Shown one piece after another: positions 1 through 6,229 of a stretch of DNA of 12,474 bases (its first letter is position 1; every line of letters begins with the position of its first letter). Where the stretch lies: assembly GCA_910586615.1 (NCBI GenBank), contig CAJUJP010000070.1, positions 3,196 through 15,669 of the forward strand, in the 5' to 3' direction. The DNA comes from an uncultured Lachnospiraceae bacterium. GTDB taxonomy: Bacteria > Bacillota > Clostridia > Lachnospirales > Lachnospiraceae. The notes under the pieces were generated by a model that searched no databases, was not told where the DNA came from, and saw only the letters and a program-made list of their open reading frames with translations. The translations under genes were made by a program, and so were the position numbers.

Positions 1-100
1 TTCCCCCATAGCTTCCGCCCATGGTCCGTACCTTCTCTTTTCCCCCATAGCTTCCGCCCATGGTCCGTACCTTCTCTTTTCCCCCATAGCTTCCACTCAT
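1..100 (-). CDS. 5' end of an unidentified gene with repeated N-terminus (partial)
   Basis: An open frame starts with ATG at 100 and runs off the left edge after 33 codons. A strong ribosome binding site, AAGGAAGGAG, lies at 110-119, 9 nt before the ATG, and decides the start. The visible protein is a 13-residue unit, MGGSYGGKEKVRT, present twice, plus a third partial copy; the first copy reads MSGSYGG. It is glycine-rich and basic, with no signal peptide or membrane segment. The repeat leaves all three minus-strand frames open, so the coding call rests on the ribosome binding site. comM lies 215 nt upstream on the same strand. In many Firmicutes dprA follows comM, so an altered DprA N-terminus is possible, but nothing seen here is DprA-like. 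Function unknown. Confidence 0.5.
   Translation of the reverse strand, partial: MSGSYGGKEKVRTMGGSYGGKEKVRTMGGSYGG
1..100. repeat. 39-bp direct tandem repeat, 2.5 copies
   Basis: Positions 1-39 and 40-78 are identical. The copy from 79 matches perfectly to 94 and with two mismatches to 100, then diverges. The period is 39 bp (13 codons), so copy-number change would keep the frame of the overlapping minus-strand gene. Each unit carries an in-frame ATG, but only the outermost copy has a ribosome binding site. Confidence 0.95.
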
Positions 101-241
101 ATCCACACTCTCCTTCCTTTGCACTATCCCATTAATCAAAATCCGGCATCATCTCTTCTTTATCCTATATCTCCCGTCAATATCCGTACTAATTCCCCAT
201 GCATATCGCAAGTCTGCTTACAATACTGTTTGAATAGAAAG

Positions 242-263
242 TTGAAAAATCTTTGATTTTCAA
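242..263 (-). terminator. Possible weak hairpin terminator after comM
   Basis: TTGAAAAATC at 242-251 pairs with GATTTTCAA at 255-263 across a 3-nt loop, with one bulged base. It lies about 50 nt beyond the comM stop on the minus strand. The stem is almost all A-T, and the sequence after it (CTTTCTATTC) is only moderately T-rich, so termination would be weak. The rest of 101-315 shows no gene apart from the ribosome binding site of the edge gene. Confidence 0.3.
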
Positions 264-315
264 ACTGATCCCTCTACGTTTTCCCTGATTTTCACTTTGG
301 CCCATAATTGCATGT

Positions 316-1863
316 TTACCAGTATTTTGTATCCGCCTGCCGATAACAGATTGCCTCCGCCAAATGCCTCTCACGAATCTGTTCCTGTCCATCCAGGTCT
401 GCTATCGTGCGGGCCACCTTAAGGGTTCTATGATAAGCCCTGGCAGACAACTGCATAGCCGAAAACACCTTTTCCATATAGTTCTGCTCCTGTTCTCCCA
501 ATGTACAATACCTCTCCACTTCTCCTGCGCCCATATCAGCATTAAAATGCAGTTCTGTCCCGGCAAACCGTATTTCCTGCACTTTTCTGGCCTGCATGAC
601 GCGATCTCTGATTTGCTCACTGCTTTCTCCCGGTGATTTCACTGTAATATCTTTAAATTCCATTGGCTGAACCTCCACGCACAGGTCAATGCGGTCCAGA
701 ATAGGACCGGATACGCGGCCAAGATAACGTTTGATCTCATATGGCGTACAACGGCATCTGCCGACATCGGGATAATATCCACAGGGACAGGGATTCATGG
801 CACCTACCAGCATAAAATCCGCCGGATAATCAAATGTACCGCTGCTCCTGGCTATCTGCACTTGTTTGTCTTCCAGGGGCTGTCGTAAAATATCCAGTGT
901 TTCACGCTTAAATTCCGGCAATTCATCCAAAAAGAGAATGCCGCGATGGGCAAGACTGATCACACCCGGCATGGGGACTCTGCCGCCTCCGGCAAGGGCA
1001 TGTCCTGTAATGGTATGATGAGGATTCATAAAAGGTCTTTCTGTGATCAGTGTCTCTCTTGAAGTGTGCAGCAGACCTGCTACGCTATAGACTGTAGAGA
1101 CTTCCAGACTTTCCTGTAGGGAAAGCGATGGAAGAACAGACGGAATTCTCCTGGCCAGCATCGTTTTACCGGAACCTGGCGGACCGATAAGCAGCAAATG
1201 GTGAAAACCTGCCGCCGCAATCTCTGCCGCCCTTTTCACAGTATCCTGACCGTTAATATCAGCAAAATCCGGCATTTTGCCTTTCCTGCCCTTTTTCCAT
1301 AGAGAATGGATATCCGTTTTGGTTGGCACTATCCCGATATCCCTTCCTTCCTGTATTGCTGTCAGATAGTCGATTGTCTCACTAAGGTTCCTCACCCCTA
1401 TAATCTCCATTCCCTCCACTACTGCACCTTCAGATGCATTATCTCGTGGCAGGATACATCTGTGACACCCGTTATTTTTTGCCTCCGCCACAATAGGAAG
1501 CACACCCCGTACAGGTTTCACTTCCCCGTCCAGCCCAAGCTCACCGAGAAGTACCGTATCCTGAGGGTTTTCCATCGCAAGATGCCCCAGTGATATCATA
1601 ATTCCCACAGCCACCGGCAGATCAAACATCGTTCCTTCCTTGCGCAGATCAGCCGGTGACAGATTCACATTGATACACATCGGCGGAAGTTCAATTCCCG
1701 TATTTTTAAGTGCAACCCGCACCCGTTCTCTCGCTTCACGCACTTCCGAACTGAGAAGTCCGACCATTTGAAAACAGGGCAGTCCTTGTGAGACATCCAC
1801 CTCTACCTGAATCAGATAACTTCTGATTCCATATATACTCCCTGATGTTACTGTACTGAACAA
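316..1863 (-). CDS. comM: ComM / YifB family Mg-chelatase-like AAA+ ATPase
   Basis: Encodes 515 aa, the usual full length. The N-terminal Lon-protease-like fold covers about residues 1-170. The AAA+ domain follows with Walker A GPPGSGKT (227-234), Walker B GILFLDELPEF (308-318), the family cysteine cluster NPCPCGYYPD...RCRC (357-372), and the GPILDRIDL segment (386-394). In Gram-negative transformable bacteria ComM is a hexameric helicase aiding branch migration in natural transformation; in Firmicutes (YifB) the role is less clear. The start is TTG at 1861-1863, preceded by GAGAGG with a 7-nt spacer. The protein begins MFSTVTSGS, as is typical of the family, and the next in-frame Met is well inside the conserved domain, so TTG is well supported. 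No clear promoter was found directly upstream. Confidence 0.95.
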   Translation of the reverse strand: MFSTVTSGSIYGIRSYLIQVEVDVSQGLPCFQMVGLLSSEVREARERVRVALKNTGIELPPMCINVNLSPADLRKEGTMFDLPVAVGIMISLGHLAMENPQDTVLLGELGLDGEVKPVRGVLPIVAEAKNNGCHRCILPRDNASEGAVVEGMEIIGVRNLSETIDYLTAIQEGRDIGIVPTKTDIHSLWKKGRKGKMPDFADINGQDTVKRAAEIAAAGFHHLLLIGPPGSGKTMLARRIPSVLPSLSLQESLEVSTVYSVAGLLHTSRETLITERPFMNPHHTITGHALAGGGRVPMPGVISLAHRGILFLDELPEFKRETLDILRQPLEDKQVQIARSSGTFDYPADFMLVGAMNPCPCGYYPDVGRCRCTPYEIKRYLGRVSGPILDRIDLCVEVQPMEFKDITVKSPGESSEQIRDRVMQARKVQEIRFAGTELHFNADMGAGEVERYCTLGEQEQNYMEKVFSAMQLSARAYHRTLKVARTIADLDGQEQIRERHLAEAICYRQADTKYW

Positions 1864-1985
1864 TCCTGTACCTCTCTTCCTTATACATTACCGTGTTTCT
1901 TCCTGCCTTCCCTTTTGTCTCTTATCGCTCCCCGTATCAGAGCAGTTACTGTGATCAAGGCATATCTCCGGTTCTGACTCAAATC

Positions 1986-2027
1986 GCAGATTGAAAAATC
2001 AGTGCACCAGCATAATTTTCAATCTGC
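1986..2027. repeat. Perfect 12-bp inverted repeat with 18-nt loop
   Basis: GCAGATTGAAAA at 1986-1997 pairs perfectly with TTTTCAATCTGC at 2016-2027. It lies about 120 nt upstream of the comM start. On the plus strand it runs into a pyrimidine-rich but interrupted tract, and on the minus strand no T run follows, so it is not a standard intrinsic terminator for either side. It could be a leader hairpin or a protein-binding palindrome. Confidence 0.8.
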
Positions 2028-2270
2028 TGTTTCTCTTTCTATCTCTTACTTTTCTGTTTTTTAACCGTTTCTCTCTCAATTTCTTACTTTTCTGCTTTTT
2101 AACCGCTTCTGTTTCCTGTTTTTTTGCTTTCTCCTTCTTTCTGCTTCGCTCTCTGTCTCTTACTTTTCTCTGCTTACCGCTTGTCTTTCTGTCTCCTGCT
2201 TATCTACTTTTTCTCTGTTTGCTGCTTTTTGTTTTTCTGCTTTTTTACTTTTCTGCTTTTTTCATCCGTC
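2028..2270. repeat. Pyrimidine (plus) / purine (minus) tract with degenerate ~38-bp period
   Basis: The plus strand is almost entirely C and T for about 240 bp. The motif CTTACTTTTCTG occurs at 2045 and 2083 (38 bp apart) and again, one insertion aside, at 2159 (76 bp further). Looser versions lie near 2199 and 2245. The first two units also share TTTTTTAACCG-like sequence after the motif. This suggests an old tandem array. Frames through it translate to hydrophobic F/L/S low-complexity (plus) or K/E/Q-rich fragments broken by stops (minus), so coding is unlikely. Confidence 0.7.
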
Positions 2271-2631
2271 TTAACAAGCCAGATAACCTTAATTCAATCT
2301 TCCAGATTCAAATGATCCCGGGAATTCTGCCAGCGAAATGCTGTAAATGGTTTTGACCCTGCCAATCCTTCATGACACGCAATAAAACCTTTCAATTAAG
2401 AGGGACTTTGTATGTCCCAAAGAATTTTAAGAAAATAGCAATACATTACAAATATAAATCACTGCAATATTTTTATAGCACACAGTGCAGTAAGTTGCAA
2501 TCATGCATCCAGTATTAAGGTATAGAAAAATAATGTTCGGCATTTCGTTTACCATCGGTTTAACACCCTTATTTTGTACCTGCCTGATCATAATAACCTG
2601 TTTCCTACAATATGTTGTATTGTGCACATTG

Positions 2632-2721
2632 ACACCGAAGAAAAAAATAACACCTCATACTAAAACGACACCTCACATCAAAACAACACCTCATACTAAA
2701 AAATTCCTCATATAAAAACAA
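2632..2721. repeat. 18-bp tandem repeat array, about 5 units
   Basis: Three well-kept copies of ACACCTCATACTAAAAC(G/A) lie at 2650-2667, 2668-2685 and 2686-2703. Degenerate copies flank them at 2632-2649 and 2704-2721. On the plus strand the array forms the tail of a 70-codon open frame (2503-2715), with 6-residue TPHTKT-like repeats after one hydrophobic stretch. That frame has no recognisable ribosome binding site, so I list only the DNA repeat. Confidence 0.85.
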
Positions 2722-2754
2722 CACACGCAAAATAAGCGCCCCACAAAAAAAGCA

Positions 2755-2816
2755 CTAAAAAACAGGCAAAAGACAGCCCCTATAATAAAAACTGCTGCTT
2801 TTACCTGTTCTTTTTT
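2755..2816 (-). terminator. Hairpin terminator after pilT (usable on both strands)
   Basis: AACAGG(C)AAAAG at 2761-2772 pairs with CTTTT(A)CCTGTT at 2798-2809. The single non-Watson-Crick position is a U-G wobble in minus-strand RNA. CAG/CTG adds inner pairs. The minus-strand transcript then reads TTTTTT (2757-2762). The plus strand also has six T at 2811-2816, so the structure may be bidirectional. It lies about 110 nt past the pilT stop and fits as the end of the sigK/HD-GYP/pilT unit. Confidence 0.7.
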
Positions 2817-2920
2817 CCTTGATACGGAACCATATATTTTTATGGCAACGTTTTCTGCTGCCAGATCTGTTTTTTCCTTTGCAGGTTCTCACCACACCGG
2901 CCTGCCGCTTTGCCATTACA

Positions 2921-3985
2921 TTACATCAGCTTCGTATTCATATTATCCGGATCCTGGGCGAACTGGATCGCCATTTCACGGTTGATTTTGCTCTCGTAAT
3001 AAAGCTGTATGATGGCTTCATCCATGGTCATCATACCTAACTTACGGTTGGTCTGCATAATGGAAGTGAGCTGGTGGGATTTTCCCTCACGGATCAGATT
3101 TCTGACCGCATGGTTTGCATGTAAAACCTCAAAAGCCGCAACACGTCCGTTTCCATCCAGCGTAGGAATCAATTGCTGCGAGATAATGGCTTCCAGCACG
3201 TTTGCAAACTGTACTCTGATCTGCTGCTGCTGATGCGGCGGGAAAACGTCGATGACACGATCCACCGTACTTGCAGCACCGATCGTATGCAGCGTGGACA
3301 GGACAAGATGGCCTGTCTCTGCAGCCGTGATAGCCACACTGATCGTCTCAAAATCACGCATCTCACCTACCAGAATAACATCCGGATCCTCACGCAGTGC
3401 GGCGCGCAGCGCATTGGCATAGCTCTGGGAATCCAGGCCGATCTCTCTCTGGTTTACCATGGACATCTTATGCTGGTGCAGATACTCGATCGGATCCTCC
3501 AGCGTAATCACGTGGGCATCTCTTTTATTGTTAATGTTATCAATGATTGCTGCGAGGGTCGTGGACTTACCGCTTCCCGTAGGACCTGTCACGAGAATAA
3601 GCCCTCTTTTTCGTTCATAAAGATTAATAACAGACTCCGGCACACCAAGGACTTCAGGAGATGGAACCTTCGTTCCCACCAGACGCAGTGCAAGCGCTGC
3701 AGATCCTCTCTGCTTATAGGCATTGACACGGTATCTGCCAAGCTCCGGTATGGAAAAGGACATATCGTACTCTCCCCGCTCTTCATACCGTTCTTTCTGT
3801 GCGTCATTCATGATGGAGTAAGTGACCGCCAGAGTGTCCGCAGGCATCATTCTGGGATAATCCATAGCGATCAGATTGCCGTTCACTCTCATTTTAGGCG
3901 GAATCCCGACTGTGATATGTACATCGGATGCTCCCGCATTACAGGCTACTCTCATGATCTCTTCAATTGTTGGCATTGTCGGCAT
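2921..3985 (-). CDS. pilT: Type IV pilus retraction ATPase PilT
   Basis: Encodes 354 aa, the usual PilT length. The N-terminal PAS-like domain covers about residues 1-105. The GspE/PilT ATPase domain has Walker A GPTGSGKS (134-141), the Asp box ITLEDPIE (160-167), the Walker B region VILVGEMRD (203-211, Glu208) and the His box HLVLSTLHT (226-234). AVRNLIRE at 293-300 matches the PilT AIRNLIRE motif needed for retraction, which separates it from PilB or GspE. PilT hexamers drive pilus disassembly at the inner face of the membrane, for twitching and DNA uptake. No other pilus gene is in the window, so its partners must be elsewhere. It lies 183 nt after the HD-GYP gene on the same strand. AAGGAG is 13 nt from this ATG, which is long; Met4 is an alternative start, and a 10-codon frame overlaps the start. 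Confidence 0.93.
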   Translation of the reverse strand: MPTMPTIEEIMRVACNAGASDVHITVGIPPKMRVNGNLIAMDYPRMMPADTLAVTYSIMNDAQKERYEERGEYDMSFSIPELGRYRVNAYKQRGSAALALRLVGTKVPSPEVLGVPESVINLYERKRGLILVTGPTGSGKSTTLAAIIDNINNKRDAHVITLEDPIEYLHQHKMSMVNQREIGLDSQSYANALRAALREDPDVILVGEMRDFETISVAITAAETGHLVLSTLHTIGAASTVDRVIDVFPPHQQQQIRVQFANVLEAIISQQLIPTLDGNGRVAAFEVLHANHAVRNLIREGKSHQLTSIMQTNRKLGMMTMDEAIIQLYYESKINREMAIQFAQDPDNMNTKLM

Positions 3986-4168
3986 TTCTCGTCATTAACT
4001 CCTTTTCTCTACGTGTTTCTTATCCTGTAAAAATCATTTGCTTCGTAATCTCAAACAGCGCACTTCTCGCGTCTGCGCATTTCTATGACTCCGCAAACGT
4101 TATCTTTGTTACTCTTTTCCGCCGGCAGAACACAAGTCTTCTATGCTATGCCGTCCGGCCGCATCTGT

Positions 4169-5296
4169 CTACTTCACCGCCACATATTCCGGCTCTTCCA
4201 CTTTAAATCCATGGCTCTTGAGCAGGCTGATATCCATAACGTGACGGTTGTCCATGGTTTTCATGATATCCTTGATTTCCAGATCCCCGTACATGACTTT
4301 ATCACTCAAATCAACCACACTGTTATCGCCGAACATCAGCACGGTAGGCTCCAACACATTCTGCTCATTGGCATTGATCACCAGGGCCTTGTCCCCCGTA
4401 TTCAGTTCCACGCTGACGCCCGGTGCCAGAATATTGATAGATCTGATCAGCGATGCCACGATTCTGCTGTCAAAGATCTCAGGATGTTCTATAAAAAATT
4501 TCAGCGCCGCCACCTCGGACTCCGGTTCTTTGTCGATCCGCATCGCCGTCATGGTGTCATAAGTCTCCGCAACCGCCAGCACTTTCGCGCCGTTTACCAT
4601 CTTCATGGCGGAAATATCGTCCTGCGTTCCCAGGCTGTCCAACGCTCTCTGTGCCTGCACACAGATACGTTTAATATTGGGGCTTGAAGAATAAACGATA
4701 TCAATCATCTCATACCCTTGCGTCTGTGCCGCACGGATATATTCCTGCTCCTCCTCTGTCAGTGACTCCTTGTTCATGATGTTCTTCGGCACCGTCAGTT
4801 TGCCGATATCGTGGATGATCGCCGCCTGTACCGTCTCCAGCTGCTCGTCTACACGCAGATTCAGCACATGGGTCATCAATGCACACAAAATGGACACATT
4901 AAGAGAATGCTTATATATGTAATCTTCCTTGCTGCGCAGATTCTGCACAAAGTTGATCTTTTTGTCAAGATGTCCGTAATTCTTAATGATATTTGCCGCA
5001 ATGGAAGGCATTTTATTCAGTTTTCTGGTCAGCAGAATCTTCTCCATCTCTTCCCGGATGGAGAAGACACACATCGTCTGAAACCGTTCAAAATCAATAT
5101 CTGCCTGCGTCATAGGCGGCACCGGTTCTGCCGGCTCCAGCACGAATATGCCGATCAAGCCGAAATTTCTGATGCTGACAATACCCTGTACGGTCAGCTT
5201 GGAATTCCTCTCATACAGCAGGACGCCGTCTTTGTTGTAAATAGGACGCGCCAGCCTCATTCCCTTCTTCAGTTCATCCTGTTTTACAAAAAGCAT
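4169..5296 (-). CDS. Degenerate HD-GYP domain protein (c-di-GMP phosphodiesterase-like)
   Basis: Encodes 375 aa. An N-terminal domain (about 1-60) of the type often found before clostridial HD-GYP domains is followed by an HD domain from about 125 to 290. The HD pair is intact in AAIIHDIGK (158-166), and a conserved upstream His is at 130. Other metal and substrate residues are lost. The expected HPxxG reads AQTQG (190-194), no HHExxDGxGYP segment exists where QAQRALDSLG stands (214-223), and the AxxD motif reads AVAE (241-244). A C-terminal extension (about 290-375) has no clear function. Known HD-GYP enzymes hydrolyse c-di-GMP; this one is probably inactive or altered and may act as a sensor or scaffold. 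The start is clear: AAAGGAGG lies 8 nt before the ATG. Only 33 nt separate it from sigK, so co-transcription is likely, and pilT follows. Confidence 0.8.
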   Translation of the reverse strand: MLFVKQDELKKGMRLARPIYNKDGVLLYERNSKLTVQGIVSIRNFGLIGIFVLEPAEPVPPMTQADIDFERFQTMCVFSIREEMEKILLTRKLNKMPSIAANIIKNYGHLDKKINFVQNLRSKEDYIYKHSLNVSILCALMTHVLNLRVDEQLETVQAAIIHDIGKLTVPKNIMNKESLTEEEQEYIRAAQTQGYEMIDIVYSSSPNIKRICVQAQRALDSLGTQDDISAMKMVNGAKVLAVAETYDTMTAMRIDKEPESEVAALKFFIEHPEIFDSRIVASLIRSINILAPGVSVELNTGDKALVINANEQNVLEPTVLMFGDNSVVDLSDKVMYGDLEIKDIMKTMDNRHVMDISLLKSHGFKVEEPEYVAVK

Positions 5297-5329
5297 ATCC
5301 TGTTCCTCCTTTGCCCCTCACGCTTCCCG

Positions 5330-5962
5330 TCATGTCTCAAAAGCATCTCTGAGCTTTTCAAGCGCCCTTTTCTCTATCCTTGAAACATAGCTTCTTGAGA
5401 TACCGAGCTTCCGCCCGATCTCACGCTGTGTCACTTCGTATTCATCCGTCAGTCCGTAACGCAGTGTGATAATCTCCCGTTCCCTGTCATTCAGCTTATC
5501 GTGGATGAGTCCGGAAAGCCTGCTCAGCTTATCCTCGGCTTCCATCCGGTCAACCACATCGACCTGATCCTGTTCTATGATATCCAGCAGATTGATCTCA
5601 TTGCCCTCTCTGTCCGTGCCGATGGGCTCATAGAGCGACACCTCTCTGGATGTCTTCTTCTTGGCACGCAAAAACATCAACAGTTCATTGTCGATACAGC
5701 GGGAAGCATATGTACTCAGTTTCCCTTTGCCGGCGTCAAAAGAATCAATCGCTTTGATCAATCCGATGGTTCCGATGGAGATCATGTCTTCCATCTCTTC
5801 GTCCACATTCTGGTATTTCTTGGCAATATGGGCAACCAGACGCAGGTTTCGTTCTATCAGCATTTCTTTCGCATCTGCACGCTCTGCAGCGCCGCCCGTT
5901 CTGAGCAGATTTAAGTATACGGCCTCTTCCTTCGCAGTTAATGGTTGCTTAAATGTTTTCAA
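5330..5962 (-). CDS. sigK: Sporulation sigma factor SigK-type (sigma-70 family)
   Basis: Encodes 210 aa. Region 2 includes RNLRLVAHIAKKY (38-50), DMISIGTIGLIKAID (59-73) and STYASRCIDNELLMFLR (83-99). SLYEPIGTDREGNE (109-122) follows, and region 4 has a helix-turn-helix with TQREIGRKLGISRSYVSRIE (178-197). The DPIG.D.EGNEI-type linker and the region 4 helix match SigK rather than SigE. SigK directs late mother-cell transcription (coat, cortex, lysis). The start is TTG at 5960-5962 behind GGGGG, about 7 nt away; an in-frame TAG 36 nt upstream limits extension, and no ATG is in frame between. The protein begins directly at the FKQPLTAKEE segment, so the hydrophobic pro-sequence of Bacillus pro-SigK is missing, as is known for Clostridioides difficile. 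The gene is also not split by a skin-type element. Confidence 0.85.
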   Translation of the reverse strand: MKTFKQPLTAKEEAVYLNLLRTGGAAERADAKEMLIERNLRLVAHIAKKYQNVDEEMEDMISIGTIGLIKAIDSFDAGKGKLSTYASRCIDNELLMFLRAKKKTSREVSLYEPIGTDREGNEINLLDIIEQDQVDVVDRMEAEDKLSRLSGLIHDKLNDREREIITLRYGLTDEYEVTQREIGRKLGISRSYVSRIEKRALEKLRDAFET

Positions 5963-6010
5963 AAGAAGCCCCCAAAGTCCATTTACTCTATTCTATGACC
6001 CGGCGGCATC

Positions 6011-6030
6011 TTAAGTGCCTTTCCACTTAA
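6011..6030 (-). other. 7-bp hairpin in the sigK leader
   Basis: TTAAGTG (6011-6017) and CACTTAA (6024-6030) form a perfect stem with a 6-nt loop, about 50 nt upstream of the sigK start and downstream of the promoter. No T run follows in the minus direction, so it is not a terminator. It may affect sigK mRNA stability or translation. Confidence 0.5.
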
Positions 6031-6082
6031 AATATCTCTCAGCGCCATCTTCGGCCTGTCCGAAAATGGTTTCCATAATAAT

Positions 6083-6111
6083 ATTATACAAAGACAGATT
6101 ACAAAATACAA
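6083..6111 (-). promoter_or_regulatory. Sigma-A-like promoter upstream of sigK
   Basis: Minus-strand TTGTAT (6106-6111) and TATAAT (6083-6088) are separated by exactly 17 nt, predicting a leader of about 110 nt before the TTG start. A second element, CATATAAG at 6122-6129, resembles a sigma-E -10 but has no convincing -35. A mother-cell gene would normally use sigma-E, so the better match to the vegetative consensus is notable. Confidence 0.6.
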
Positions 6112-6180
6112 CACAAATTCTCTTATATGATATCAAATAGCAGGAAAAATCGTTATTGTTCAGACAAAATACGGAATTTA

Positions 6181-6215
6181 CTGCCGATTGAGCAGAAAAA
6201 GCATACCGTCGGCAG
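6181..6215 (-). terminator. Inverted repeat after hemW, possible weak terminator
   Basis: CTGCCGA (6181-6187) and TCGGCAG (6209-6215) form a perfect 7-bp stem around a 21-nt loop, 15 nt past the hemW stop. In the minus direction AGTAAATTCC follows, with no T run, so intrinsic termination is doubtful. The only T run sits inside the loop. Confidence 0.35.
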
Positions 6216-6229
6216 GTCAAAACACATTT

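Larger units (their letters stand above)
1864..2920. other. 1.06-kb non-coding, repeat-rich region between pilT and comM
   Basis: No open frame here combines a good start, a ribosome binding site and plausible protein composition. From right to left it holds the pilT terminator hairpin, an A-rich stretch, an 18-bp repeat array (2632-2721), an A/T-rich segment with a small inverted repeat (GGGAC 2402-2406 / GTCCC 2414-2418), a pyrimidine tract (2028-2270), an inverted repeat (1986-2027) and the comM 5' flank. The composition is unlike the G/C-balanced genes around it. It could be a decayed gene, an expanded spacer or a structured RNA region; the sequence does not decide. Confidence 0.7.

Noticed and set aside
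1991..2356. 121-codon plus-strand frame with many Phe/Leu
   Set aside because: It arises from the pyrimidine tract, starts at a TTG without a ribosome binding site, and is pure low complexity rather than a membrane protein.
2427..2627. 66-codon minus-strand frame in the pilT-comM gap
   Set aside because: GTG start without a ribosome binding site and no recognisable family.
2632..2721. CRISPR-like array
   Set aside because: The 18-bp units are directly abutting with no spacers and no cas genes are near, so it is a simple tandem repeat.
3173..4030. 285-codon plus-strand open frame antisense to pilT
   Set aside because: It mirrors the pilT coding frame, has no ribosome binding site or recognisable domain, and pilT is unambiguous.
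6011..6220. 69-codon minus-strand frame between hemW and sigK
   Set aside because: TTG start without a ribosome binding site; it spans the sigK promoter, and its last 21 codons would begin 7 nt after the -10 box.
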